DNA of 64,000 bases from Lutraria lutraria (GCA_964023205.1 OZ026845.1:11976001-12040000), one strand, 5' to 3'; positions 16,281-24,200 are shown, numbered from the stretch's first letter. Made by a program: numbers and translations. The notes: generated from the letters alone by a model not told the origin.

Positions 16281-16856
16281 GACAGTGCAACAATAAATAA
16301 TATATTTATTTTCCAATCAACAATTTACTAGTATAATCAAACATCGTCAACCAACAACAGGGTTTTTTACAATGTACTAAGGATTCCAGTCCTCTAACAG
16401 GTTGAGGATGATGATGAATTGTTACCTTTTAGTTTGAGCATCATAATTATAACATTAACATAAATTACCAAATGGATAAGACACATGTATTTATCCAGAT
16501 GCATCCTATAATGATGATCGCTAACGTGTGACAAACAAAAGAATCCATTCTTTCTTTACTTGCATGTTATAAAATCTCGTTAGTTCAGTCATCCACCAAT
16601 AGACAGTCATCCACCAATAGAACTCAACCTGCGTCTAGTTAGACGCATTTAGTCAGGTAATATAAGGAGGGAGCACGTTAATTACTGTTTGAAGCCATAT
16701 CGGAATTAGATGAAATTCTGCCAGACATAATATTATTATAATTGCTAAAAAAGCCTCTTGAAAAGTTTCTTGTATTTTTATACATATGTAGCTTGTTCGT
16801 AACGACATTTAGGAATGCAAGATTTTGGTTGGACATTATATATACAGACAACTCAC

Positions 16857-16959
16857 CTTGATAATAGTTCTGTAAATATCCCAGAAATGTAAAGCTTGTA
16901 TTCTGTATAATGCGATAGAACATGGAATATATGCCTCTGTCTTAGCTGAATCCTTACAT
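16857..16959 (-). CDS. SEL1L3-like host gene, exon k (C-terminal region)
   Basis: Minus-strand exon bounded by an acceptor (TTATTTCAG) at its right edge and a GTGAGT donor at its left edge. It joins the preceding exon at codon phase 2, completing an Arg codon followed by CKDSAKTEAYIPCSIAL, then an aromatic-rich stretch (ALHFWDIYRTIIK). This resembles the segment just before the membrane anchor in SEL1L3 proteins, as I recall that family. It ends at phase 0, so the anchor and tail must lie in exons further left that I could not identify. Confidence 0.7.
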
Positions 16960-17517
16960 CTGAAATAAGAAACAACCAACAGCTCAGACATAAATCAAAA
17001 TTTATCTATTTGTATTTGTAAAAACAGACATATCCAATGTACTGTATGGAAGTACATTTTTTGTGATAAATAACTTGTTCGTTTGTCGTTCTTTCAGAAA
17101 TGTATTTCAAAGGAACAAAGTAAATTTCAAAAGTTAAATTGAACAAGAGTGAGTGGCAAACTGTCACAAAATACGTTAGTCAAATTATCTAGTGAAGATG
17201 GGGTATATTTCTTCTTTACTTAATATTTCTTGTTTGCTGAATCAGGTGTCATAAGTAAAGAAAACCAGAGACGATTTTTTAGATCAGGCCTGTAGGAAGC
17301 CATTTCAGTCCGACAGCGTGGAGGGGATAGATGTTACAGAATCAGTTATAGTCCCTTTTTAAAACCATTGCAACCGAACTTAATCGGGGGTTAAGTCCGT
17401 TGGTCGCCTCGATGATTCCTGTAGGTAATTATTGGACTTGACCGAGATATTATGCCTATAGACATTTCGGCCAAGTTTGATGAGGACTAAACGATTGGAA
17501 CAGCATATTCCACAAAC

Positions 17518-17645
17518 CTTTTATAAAGATACTCCAACACAGATATATTATTATGTCGATGTTTCATCGGTACAGGAACAGTATCTAACCCAGACGACGG
17601 AATAACAACTTCTTCTTCAACCATAAACCCTAAGTTAAATAACGC
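17518..17645 (-). CDS. SEL1L3-like host gene, exon j (Sel1 repeat)
   Basis: Minus-strand exon of 128 nt with a TTTTCAG acceptor and a GTTTGT donor. It begins at phase 0 with ALFNLGFMVEEEVVIP, a Sel1-repeat helix pattern (ALFNLG...EEG-like), and ends ...NNISVLEYLYKR at phase 2. Order and phase fit the exons on either side. Identification rests on similarity to the C-terminal Sel1 repeats of SEL1L3-type proteins. Confidence 0.78.
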
Positions 17646-17939
17646 CTGAAAATATAACACACACATAACTCAATAAAAAGCCATTTAGGTAATGTCCAAA
17701 CAATTTAAAAAAGGAACCTTGAAAGTTGTGACTCAGCAAAAATGCTCTTGTATTAATGATAAGACAACAGCTATAACGTCTGTGACAAATAAAACTAAGA
17801 AGATAAATATTTTAAGACTTTATAAATTCTAATCCATTTTTATATAGTTATTAATGTAATACTGTATGCCTATTCTTTATTGTAAGCATGGACCTAAATA
17901 TATAAGTAAGCATTTTAACTATGGACCGTTCTCACTTAC

Positions 17940-18046
17940 ATGAGGATTATTCTTCCTTGCAGCATCAGCATATAAATTAGCTGCTCTCTTCACATCTGTA
18001 TGGCCTTCACAACCGTACCAATGATAATTTCCCATTTTTATCAGAG
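17940..18046 (-). CDS. SEL1L3-like host gene, exon i, next to the Polinton insertion
   Basis: Minus-strand exon of 107 nt with acceptor TTCTTTGTAG and donor GTAAGTG. It enters at phase 1 and reads ALIKMGNYHWYGCEG followed by HTDVKRAANLYADAARK, a textbook Sel1 repeat (A..KMG..+YG...D...A...Y..AA). The left end of the Polinton target duplication lies only 23 bp upstream of this exon's acceptor, so the insertion replaces the usual branch-point region. Confidence 0.85.
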
Positions 18047-18069
18047 CTACAAAGAAAAGGGCGACTTAA

Positions 18070-18075
18070 GCTATT
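18070..18075. repeat. Left target-site duplication GCTATT
   Basis: GCTATT directly abuts the left TIR and recurs exactly after the right TIR at 35375-35380. A 6-bp duplication is the hallmark of Polinton/Maverick integration by the retroviral-type integrase. The exact match fixes the element ends and argues for a fairly recent insertion. Confidence 0.95.
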
Positions 18076-18094
18076 AGTAGTAATGGGCGAAACC

Positions 18095-18126
18095 CTGGGT
18101 ACCAAATCAACGTAATTGGTACCCAG
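18095..18126. repeat. Hairpin inside the left TIR
   Basis: CTGGGTACCAA (18095-18105) and TTGGTACCCAG (18116-18126) form a perfect 11-bp inverted repeat around a 10-base spacer, 19 bp from the element end. The same structure is present in the right arm at 35324-35355. It could be a recognition site for integrase or for replication initiation; no function can be shown from sequence. Confidence 0.8.
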
Positions 18127-18266
18127 AAGTTTTCAAAATTGTGACAAATTGGGACAAATTGGAAATCAATGTTGTACCCCAAAATAGTATGAATTGAATT
18201 TTAGGAATGTTCTGGGTACTGTGTGTGTTTTGTTATTTGTACTGTATAGACTTAGACAATGAGAGA

Positions 18267-18327
18267 ATTTTCTTTCGAAAAGACATGGTGGCCCTGAAAA
18301 GGGCCGTTGGTGGTCCTGAAAAGGACC
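18267..18327 (-). terminator. Tandem histone-type 3' stem-loops plus U7-like element (left TIR)
   Basis: Read on the minus strand, downstream of the 218-aa gene: GGTCCTTTTCAGGACC (18327-18312), then GGCCCTTTTCAGGGCC (18305-18290), each preceded by CCAAC and followed by ACCA. Both have the 6-bp GG..CC stem and TTTC tetraloop of metazoan replication-dependent histone mRNAs. A purine tract GAAAGAAAAT (18276-18267) lies 13 nt past the second stem, where the U7-binding downstream element sits in histone genes. The first stem starts 31 nt after the stop codon. Confidence 0.8.
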
Positions 18328-18358
18328 GTTGGTTTCTTCATAGCTGTTAGTCGGATCT

Positions 18359-19015
18359 TCATTTCTTTATTTCTTTACCATACTTGCCCCGAGGTTGTTT
18401 CTCAAGGTCATGTTTTCGTTTCTTCGTTTCTGTCATCTCCGGTTTCTTTTTGTCATGCTCCGGTTTCTTTTTCTCATGCTCATGTTTTCGTTTCTTTGAA
18501 TCATACATAAACTGTACAGGTACAATCATTTCTTGTGGCTTAAACCGTACTTCTTGATTCTTCATGAGTCTGACCATCTCTTGCATGACTTGATTCATCT
18601 GTACCATTTCTTCCCTGATACCTTGTAGAACAGACAATCCCGTTGTAGGCTTTGCATCACCCGTTGTATTAGACTGTGTTTTCGCCATAGGGGGCTGTGT
18701 ATTCGTCATAGTGGGTTGTACATCTACCATAGGATGTGTATTCGTCATAGTGGGTTGTACATCTACCATGGGTTGTATCGGCTGTACATCTACCATGGGG
18801 GGTTGTACATCTACCATGGACTGTTGACTGTACTTAGGCAGGCTGTACAGTGGTTGACTGTATTGGCTGTACTGTGGCTGACTATACTGTAGTTGACCGT
18901 ACTTTGGCTGGTTGTACTTCGGCTGGTTGTAATGCATACCCGCATTCGGGTCTATCAACTCAGATGATTCTAGTGCTTCTCTCAATACATCGTATGGCAT
19001 GTTGAAGGACTCCAT
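18359..19015 (-). CDS. Accessory protein: Tyr/Gln-Pro repeats, coiled coil, Lys-rich tail (218 aa)
   Basis: Family unknown. From the N-terminus: a short helix-like start (MESFNMPYDVLREALESSEL); a Tyr-Gln-Pro-rich region of YNQPKY/YSQPQY units (about residues 28-63); four MVDVQP units alternating with TMTNT (about 66-110); a predicted coiled coil (about 130-157, REEMVQMNQVMQEMVRLMKN); and a strongly basic tail with KKRKHEHEKKKPEHDKKKPE-type repeats that could serve nuclear import or nucleic-acid binding. The ORF stays open to an ATG at 19072, but a minus-strand TATAAATA box at 19058-19051 lies between the two ATGs, so I place the start at 19015. Transcription runs outward into the TIR and ends at histone-type stem-loops. 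The low-complexity repeats suggest fast evolution. Confidence 0.75.
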   Translation of the reverse strand: MESFNMPYDVLREALESSELIDPNAGMHYNQPKYNQPKYGQLQYSQPQYSQYSQPLYSLPKYSQQSMVDVQPPMVDVQPIQPMVDVQPTMTNTHPMVDVQPTMTNTQPPMAKTQSNTTGDAKPTTGLSVLQGIREEMVQMNQVMQEMVRLMKNQEVRFKPQEMIVPVQFMYDSKKRKHEHEKKKPEHDKKKPEMTETKKRKHDLEKQPRGKYGKEIKK

Positions 19016-19050
19016 GCTAGATAATGAAAAAATAGTGTCTGCGCCGGGGG

Positions 19051-19058
19051 TATTTATA
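19051..19058 (-). promoter_or_regulatory. TATA box of the 218-aa accessory gene
   Basis: TATAAATA on the minus strand, followed by a GC-rich CCCCCGGCGC segment, 35 bp upstream of the ATG at 19015. This implies a very short leader and decides the start codon against the upstream ATG at 19072. Confidence 0.7.
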
Positions 19059-19091
19059 CTTTTTGCCTGCACGCGCCAGTGTTCTATTAGG

Positions 19092-19212
19092 TCAAGGTTA
19101 TTTTTGACACTTCAATTTTTTTTGTTTTTAATAAGTGTGACACTTTTTTTTGAACAAGTGTTTGACACGTCAAGGTCAATTGTGACACGTCAAGGCCGAC
19201 ACGTCAAGGTTA
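19092..19212. promoter_or_regulatory. Cluster of TCAAGG(TCA) half-sites
   Basis: TCAAGGTTA (19092), TCAAGGTCA (19170), TCAAGGCCG (19190) and TCAAGGTTA (19204); the last three are in repeated GACACGTCAAGG units spaced 20 and 14 bp apart. TCAAGGTCA is the extended monomer half-site bound by NR5A/FTZ-F1 and ERR nuclear receptors. The cluster lies upstream of the TATA box at 19051-19058. Binding is inference. Confidence 0.45.
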
Positions 19213-19220
19213 TATTGTAC

Positions 19221-19620
19221 ACATCAAACTATCACTTATATTTGTAGGAAATACTTTGTACACATTATACAATCACATCACTTTGTAGAAAAATACATCA
19301 TAAAATCACAGCAATTTGCATACATTTGTGGGAATACTTTGTACACATTATACTATCACAGCAATTTGAATACTGTACACTTAATATATACTATCACAGC
19401 TATTTGAATACTGTACACTTAATATATACTATCACAGCAATTTGAATACTGTACACTTAATATATACTATCACAGCACTTTGAATACTGTACACTTAATA
19501 TATACTATCACAGCACTTTGAATACTGTATACATTTGTTGAAAATGATTGTACATCACACATCATACTATCACAGCACTTTGTAGGAAAAAATGTTATAA
19601 TGTTTATAGAAAACTCTATA
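19221..19620. repeat. 38-bp tandem repeats (about 5 copies) with degenerate flanks
   Basis: Units starting TACTATCACAGCAATTTG and ending ACTGTACACTTAATATA begin at 19351, 19389, 19427, 19465 and 19503, exactly 38 bp apart. Related but decayed units (ATCACAGCA, TTTGTAGGAAA, TACACATTATAC) extend from about 19221 to 19620. There is no ORF. The stretch lies between two minus-strand genes and could be an enhancer or replication element; nothing in it decides which. Confidence 0.85.
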
Positions 19621-19672
19621 AAACGTACACTTACCCCACACCGTCTACGCACCAGCATATTAAGTTTATAAA

Positions 19673-19693
19673 TGACGTCATGATTTGACGTCA
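19673..19693. promoter_or_regulatory. Two CRE palindromes (TGACGTCA)
   Basis: TGACGTCA at 19673-19680 and 19686-19693, 13 bp apart. This is the full CREB/ATF site. A similar cluster lies at 34453-34500 near the other end of the element. Occupancy is inference. Confidence 0.5.
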
Positions 19694-19756
19694 TCAGATA
19701 GGAATGTAAATATAGTAGTAAATAGTAAAGTATGATAATATTGACAATATGAGAGT

Positions 19757-19817
19757 GATTCTTTCTGAATTGTATGGGGGGCCCTGAAAAGGGCCGTTGG
19801 TGGTCCTGAAAAGGACC
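19757..19817 (-). terminator. Tandem histone-type 3' stem-loops plus U7-like element (internal)
   Basis: On the minus strand, 19 nt after the stop of the 107-aa gene: GGTCCTTTTCAGGACC (19817-19802) and GGCCCTTTTCAGGGCC (19795-19780), with CCAAC before each and ACCA after the first. CAGAAAGAATC (19767-19757) follows 12 nt later and fits a U7-binding downstream element. The stem-loop module is the same as in the TIRs, but the flanks have diverged while keeping the AGAAAGAA-type tract, which suggests selection on the processing signal rather than simple carry-over. Confidence 0.8.
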
Positions 19818-19836
19818 GTTGGTGCTTGTATGGGGA

Positions 19837-20160
19837 TTAATGGCGTTGACCGCATCTCCCCATACAAGCGGGACACCACTTGTCCCATTTCTGGACATCC
19901 TTGGGGTCCGGCGTGGGTTGGTAGAGGTTCGACGGAACCTCCGTGAGCTCATCTTCCCAGTTCTCTGGGGTTGATTCTTGAGGGGTATCCCCCCAGTCCT
20001 CTTCCCCAGAGCTGACCACAACCTCCTCTGCGAACTTCTTCCCTTCTCTTAGGGTCTTCACCTCCAACCTCAACTCTTCTAGTTGCATTTCTAGTTGTTC
20101 AATATACAACCCTAAGGTTGTATACTTTCTCTTAATAATGTTAAGCGTACGTTGAGACAT
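19837..20160 (-). CDS. Accessory protein: coiled coil, acidic middle, Cys-rich C-terminus (107 aa)
   Basis: Family unknown. The N-terminal half is a predicted coiled coil (about residues 8-42, YIEQLEMQLEELRLEVKTLRE). It is followed by an acidic Ser/Glu segment (SSGEEDWGD) of the kind often phosphorylated by CK2, a Pro-rich linker, and a C-terminal CPACMGRC motif that could hold a metal ion together with another chain. The frame is open upstream to an ATG at 20268, but that extension crosses the CCAAT-box repeats of the intergenic promoter, so I use the ATG at 20160. The gene is divergent from the gene at 20345 and its transcript ends at a histone-type stem-loop pair. The coiled coil plus Cys-rich tail recalls the gene at the right end of the element. 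Confidence 0.7.
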   Translation of the reverse strand: MSQRTLNIIKRKYTTLGLYIEQLEMQLEELRLEVKTLREGKKFAEEVVVSSGEEDWGDTPQESTPENWEDELTEVPSNLYQPTPDPKDVQKWDKWCPACMGRCGQRH

Positions 20161-20223
20161 CTCGATACAGAATGAAACTAGATCAAGGTAAGGCCACTCA
20201 CTGACTATGATACAAGGACTCTG

Positions 20224-20276
20224 ATTGGTCCATTTTAACAGTATTTCATTGGTCCATTTTAACGGCACTTCATTGG
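20224..20276. promoter_or_regulatory. Three CCAAT boxes in 24-bp repeats, divergent promoter
   Basis: ATTGG (CCAAT on the minus strand) at 20224, 20248 and 20272, each within repeats of CATTGGTCCATTTTAAC spaced exactly 24 bp. They lie between the divergent genes at 20160 (minus) and 20345 (plus). CCAAT boxes bind NF-Y and are typical of cell-cycle and histone promoters. No clear TATA box was seen for either gene. Confidence 0.6.
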
Positions 20277-20344
20277 TCTGTTGTTGTCTAGGTCAGTTAG
20301 TGTTTTTTCATGTTCCATAGCTCATTTATGTTTCATGATTCAAC

Positions 20345-20572
20345 ATGGGCAACTGCTTGAAAAGTACTTCTGATGAACCTGATGAGTTACAAGAAGATGT
20401 TTGGGTGGTCAAGATGGGTAATTTGTACCCAGACTTGTCTGAATTTCAAGATACTTGTGTTGTCAAGATGGATATCAAGATGGGTAATTTATACCCTGAC
20501 CTTGGCATGTATTATGATGAGGATTTGAGAGCCAACTATTGGCGGTACTTATTTCTTGCAGAAATGCAATGA
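20345..20572 (+). CDS. Small predicted N-myristoylated protein with two YPDL late-domain motifs (75 aa)
   Basis: The N-terminus MGNCLKST fits an N-myristoylation signal (Gly2, Ser7) with an adjacent palmitoylatable Cys4, so the protein should sit on the inner face of membranes. The body is an imperfect duplication: VKMGNLYPDLSEF (about residues 22-34) and IKMGNLYPDLGMY (about 44-56). Each holds YPDL, the YPXnL late-domain class that recruits ALIX and the ESCRT machinery in enveloped retroviruses. The rest is acidic, ending in an aromatic helix-like stretch. The start has a good context (CAACATGGG). The stop is 10 nt from a histone-type stem-loop. I know no named Polinton family for it. A role in membrane association, egress or trafficking is inference from the two motifs. 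Confidence 0.72.
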   Translation: MGNCLKSTSDEPDELQEDVWVVKMGNLYPDLSEFQDTCVVKMDIKMGNLYPDLGMYYDEDLRANYWRYLFLAEMQ

Positions 20573-20582
20573 ATTACCCAAC

Positions 20583-20598
20583 GGCCCTTATTAGGGCC
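20583..20598 (+). terminator. Histone-type 3' stem-loop after the myristoylated-protein gene
   Basis: GGCCCTTATTAGGGCC starts 11 nt past the last base of the stop codon, with CCCAAC before and ACCA after. The stem is identical to the TIR copies while the loop is TATT instead of TTTC, so this is not a recent copy of the same module. A purine-rich CAAGCAAAGACAAAAG follows about 30 nt later, further than usual for a U7 site, so the downstream element is uncertain. Confidence 0.65.
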
Positions 20599-20780
20599 AC
20601 CATATGTGTTAGATTCGTTTTGTTTCTCAAGCAAAGACAAAAGCATATTACATTGTCTATCATTTTATTTTTGAAAACATTCTGAGTAACAAAGTACAAC
20701 AAAGTACAAAGTACAACACAATACAACTCACTTAGTCTCCAATTTAAGTCTATACACAATTGTCCAACACATTGTCCGGA

Positions 20781-21130
20781 TTACACAAAGTCACTCACAG
20801 TTTTTGTTGGATTCTTTTTGTATTTACGTTTTTTCTTACTCTGTTCTGCGTCCTGTAGATCGACCTGTTCACCTTGTTTCTTAGGACAGTCTGCGATGAA
20901 ATGTCCTTGTTCATGACAATAAAAGCATTCATTGTTGAAGGGTTCCGTACAGCTTGTAGAATAATGTCCTTTCTTTCCACAACGATAACACTTGATATGA
21001 TCCCATGTTACATTTTTCTGTCCACAGAGCTGATCCGCTAAGTTGTTAAGCTCTTTAATTTCTTCTTTAATGAATACATCAAAGTTTGATCTCGGTTCTC
21101 TTCAACTTGGTTCATTTTAGGATCGCTCAT
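20781..21130 (-). pseudogene. CCHC zinc-knuckle protein gene, frameshifted
   Basis: A minus-strand frame ending at 20781 encodes two perfect CCHC knuckles (C-x2-C-x4-H-x4-C) at 20990-20949 and 20927-20886, followed by a Lys-rich tail. This is a nucleic-acid-binding domain of the retroviral nucleocapsid/CNBP type. That frame has no ATG and opens only from about 21101. The ATG that fits the promoter, at 21130, lies in another frame that stops at 21038. The two frames overlap at 21041-21101 and differ by one base, with no classical slippery heptamer. So the gene is broken by an indel, has an assembly error, or uses an unusual shift. A TATAAAAG box 34 bp upstream and divergence from the polymerase gene support a once-real gene. 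Confidence 0.75.
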
Positions 21131-21163
21131 GTTGAAATGATAAAAAACGGACGGAGCGTACGT

Positions 21164-21171
21164 CTTTTATA
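21164..21171 (-). promoter_or_regulatory. TATA box of the zinc-knuckle gene
   Basis: TATAAAAG on the minus strand, 33 bp upstream of the ATG at 21130. The stretch downstream reads as GTCCGTTTTTTATC, and the complementary pattern AAAAAACGG(A)CGGAG also follows the polymerase TATA box, so the two divergent core promoters share a repeated element. Confidence 0.7.
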
Positions 21172-21207
21172 GAGTGTCACGCGTTGTGACCTTGAACTTT
21201 ATACAAG

Positions 21208-21216
21208 TATAAAAAA
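21208..21216 (+). promoter_or_regulatory. TATA box of the DNA polymerase gene
   Basis: TATAAAAAA, 27 bp before the ATG at 21244 and followed by CGGCGGAG. It is divergent from the minus-strand TATA box at 21171-21164. The 36 bp between the two boxes contains GTGTCACGCGTTGTGACC, a partly palindromic sequence. Confidence 0.7.
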
Positions 21217-21243
21217 CGGCGGAGAAGTTTTAAGATCATAATC

Positions 21244-24200
21244 ATGTCAGATACCGACAGTACTAGTGGTGAGGATGAACCTCCAACTAAACGAAGCAAG
21301 TTTGAGCCTGTGCGCGACTATTATGACATACAGTCACGCATGGAAAGAAAGTCAAGGAAATTCAAGACTCAATCTAGAGTATATGATGTGACATTTCAGC
21401 CGTATAATCAATCGTTTGAATTTACAAACAGGTTGTTTAATGATATGATGGATCAGCTCTACAAGAGATGTGAAGTGAAGTCGAATGATCGAGTTCGAGT
21501 ATCTATTCTACATCCTGATTTGGACTTTGGGATACATGTTCCGTTTAATAGGGCATCTCGTATTAGTGGAGATACATTGTTGGATGAAATTGAACGTGTG
21601 GCACAAAGTAACCGTCAATTTAAAATTCATGATGGGGCGGCACAGATGGAAATTACGCATATTGCTATGTCACAGGGATCCGGAAAGAAAACATTCAAGG
21701 CCTCAAACTTATTCAGTATGCGGAAGTCAAAGACAAGTGTTGTGTGTATTGACAATAGTAAAGACTCTATGTGTTTAGCTAGATCGATTGTGGTAGGACG
21801 GTGCAAAGTACATGAAAATCAAACCCCGGAATGGAAAAAACGATGGAATCTAATACGTCGCTCTAAGAAAAATCTTCAAAAATACGAAGCTGAAGCATTA
21901 TTAAAGCAAGTGGGTATTTCATCGGATCAGTCGTGTGGTATAGAAGAATACCAAAAACTACAGGACTATCTCTATCCAGGCTATGTGATTAAAATCCATC
22001 CACAACATTATGGAAGTGAATTGTTATTCAAACCACCTGCTATGACTGAAAAAAGTCGTGTGATTCATATCTTTCACCATGATAATCATTATGACTGTAT
22101 CGTATCCATTACCGGATTTCTCGGACGGGGTTATTATTGTGAATGGTGTGATATCAGTTATGATCACCGTGAAGGACACCAGTGTAACCATATTTGTCAG
22201 TGTTATGCTCACACCCTGTGCCCAGCAGGACAATCTATAAGATGTCCGGATTGCCGTCGCCTATTTCAGAGTCAGGCATGTTTTGACAATCATAAAACAA
22301 AAACGGGAAAACAACGTAAAACCATTTGTGAATCCGTATGGAATTGTAAGAAATGTGGGCAAAAGGTGATTAGAACGAAACGGAATCACGTTTGCCCAGG
22401 GACAAAGAAATGCAGGTGTTGTAAAGCCATAGTAGGACCAGATCATGACTGTTACATTCCAACGTATGAACCACCCGATAGAAAACAACCAGAAGTACCA
22501 TTCATCTTTTTTGATTTTGAATGTCGTTTTGATTCTGGAGAACATATCCCTAATTTTTGTGTGGCTCAACGTGCTTGTGGTGACTGTATGTGTAAGTCAG
22601 TGAAAACTCCATGTGAGTATTGTGAAGAGGTGAATGAAGCCAGACAAATGACATTCCGTGGTGAAAATACGTTACAACAATTCTGTACTTGGCTATTCCT
22701 CCCTACCCATCGAGGATCGACAGTGATAGCCCATAATGCTCAAGGCTATGACGCTCAGTTTATTCTTAGATATTTGGTCACTCAGGGGACGGCGAAACCC
22801 CAGTTGATTATGAATGGTAGTAAAATCATTCAATTGAGAGTGCATGGAATACGCATGATTGACTCCCTCAGTTTCCTGAGTATGCCTCTCTCCTATTTTC
22901 CCAATACATTTGGACTGACCGAGTTAGCCAAAGGATGGTTTCCATTCTATGCAAACACCTTGGCGTATCAAGATTATGTGGGACCTTATTTGCCGCTACA
23001 CTTTTACAAACCGGATAGTATGAAACCAGAGCGACGTGAAGAGTTTTTAACCTGGTACAATGAAAGAAAAGGTGACGTATTTGATTTTCAAAAGGAAATG
23101 GAGAAATACTGTCAATCGGATGTAGACATTTTAAGGCGCGGATGTGGAGAATTTCGTCAACAATTATTGGACAGTGATCAAATAGATCCATTTACTGAAG
23201 CTACCACGTTAGCTCAAGTGTGTAACAAAGCCTGGCGCAAAAATTCCATGCCACCTCATAGTTTAGCCGTGATTTCTGATGCCGGGTATCCCAATAAAAC
23301 CCGGTATTCCATAAAAGGCATACGTTGGCTACAAATGATGGCTGTCACAGAGGAGATACATATTCGGCATGCCTTGAATAACAAAGGCGAAGTCAAAATT
23401 GGACCTTATTACGTGGATGGCTATTGTCAAGAGACCAACACCGTGTATGAATTCATGGGATGTTGGTACCATGGGTGCCCCACCTGTTTTCCTAACCGAA
23501 GTACCATCAATCCGTATACTTTGAGAAGCATGCAACAGGCCTATCACGATACGTATAAACGACTGAAGACTTTGAAAGAACAGGGGTACCCTGTTGTGGT
23601 CATGTGGGAATGTGAATTTGATCAGCGTTGTCAAAAGGATCCTGCCTATAAGACAAGAGTGGAACGATTCTATCATGGTCAAGACCCGATTCAACCCAGG
23701 GAAGCTTTGTTCGGAGGTCGTACGAATGCCGTCCGACTGTATCATGAAGTAGACAACGGTCAAGAAATCAAATATGTGGATATTTGTTCTCTCTATCCGT
23801 ATGTGAACAAGTACAGGGCTTATCCGATAGGTCATCCAGTGATCATGAGTCAAGAACAAATTGATCAACAGCATATTGAGAAATACAAAGGACTGATTAA
23901 ATGCCGTGTTCTACCCCCGCAAGATTTATGGATGCCTGTCTTACCCATACACTGTAATAGTAAAATGGTGTTTACGCTATGCCGTACCTGTGCTGAGAAG
24001 GAGATGGATTATTGTACACATTCCCCGTATGAACGATTCTTGTATGGCACATGGACTCATGTTGAATTGGCTAAAGCTATTGCTTTAGGCTATCAAGTAT
24101 CAAAAGTGTATCATGTATGGCACTGGGATGAATGGAGTACGGACGTCTATCGGCAATACATTGACAAATACTTGAAAATGAAACAAGAGGCTAGTGGATA

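Larger units (their letters stand above)
18076..18331 (+). repeat. Left terminal inverted repeat (256 bp)
   Basis: Matches the reverse complement of 35034-35374 base for base in its outer part (18076 to about 18219) and in its inner part (about 18241-18331, ending CCGTTG). Between these parts, where the right arm has a long (CA)n tract, the left arm has a short GT/T-rich segment. It contains an 11-bp stem inverted repeat near the terminus and, at its inner edge, the histone-type stem-loop pair that serves the minus-strand gene. Confidence 0.95.

Noticed and set aside
16678..16923. 81-aa minus-strand open frame
   Set aside because: Overlaps host exon k in a different frame and continues into intron.
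19016..19072. Longer start (19072) for the 218-aa accessory gene
   Set aside because: A minus-strand TATAAATA lies between this ATG and the next one, so the upstream ATG would be outside the transcript.
19470..20021. 183-aa minus-strand open frame
   Set aside because: It overlaps the 107-aa gene in another frame and reads through the stem-loops and the 38-bp repeats; no domain.
20161..20268. Longer start (20268) for the 107-aa accessory gene
   Set aside because: The extension runs through the 24-bp CCAAT repeats of the divergent promoter.
20795..20980. 61-aa minus-strand open frame
   Set aside because: Out-of-frame shadow of the zinc-knuckle coding sequence.
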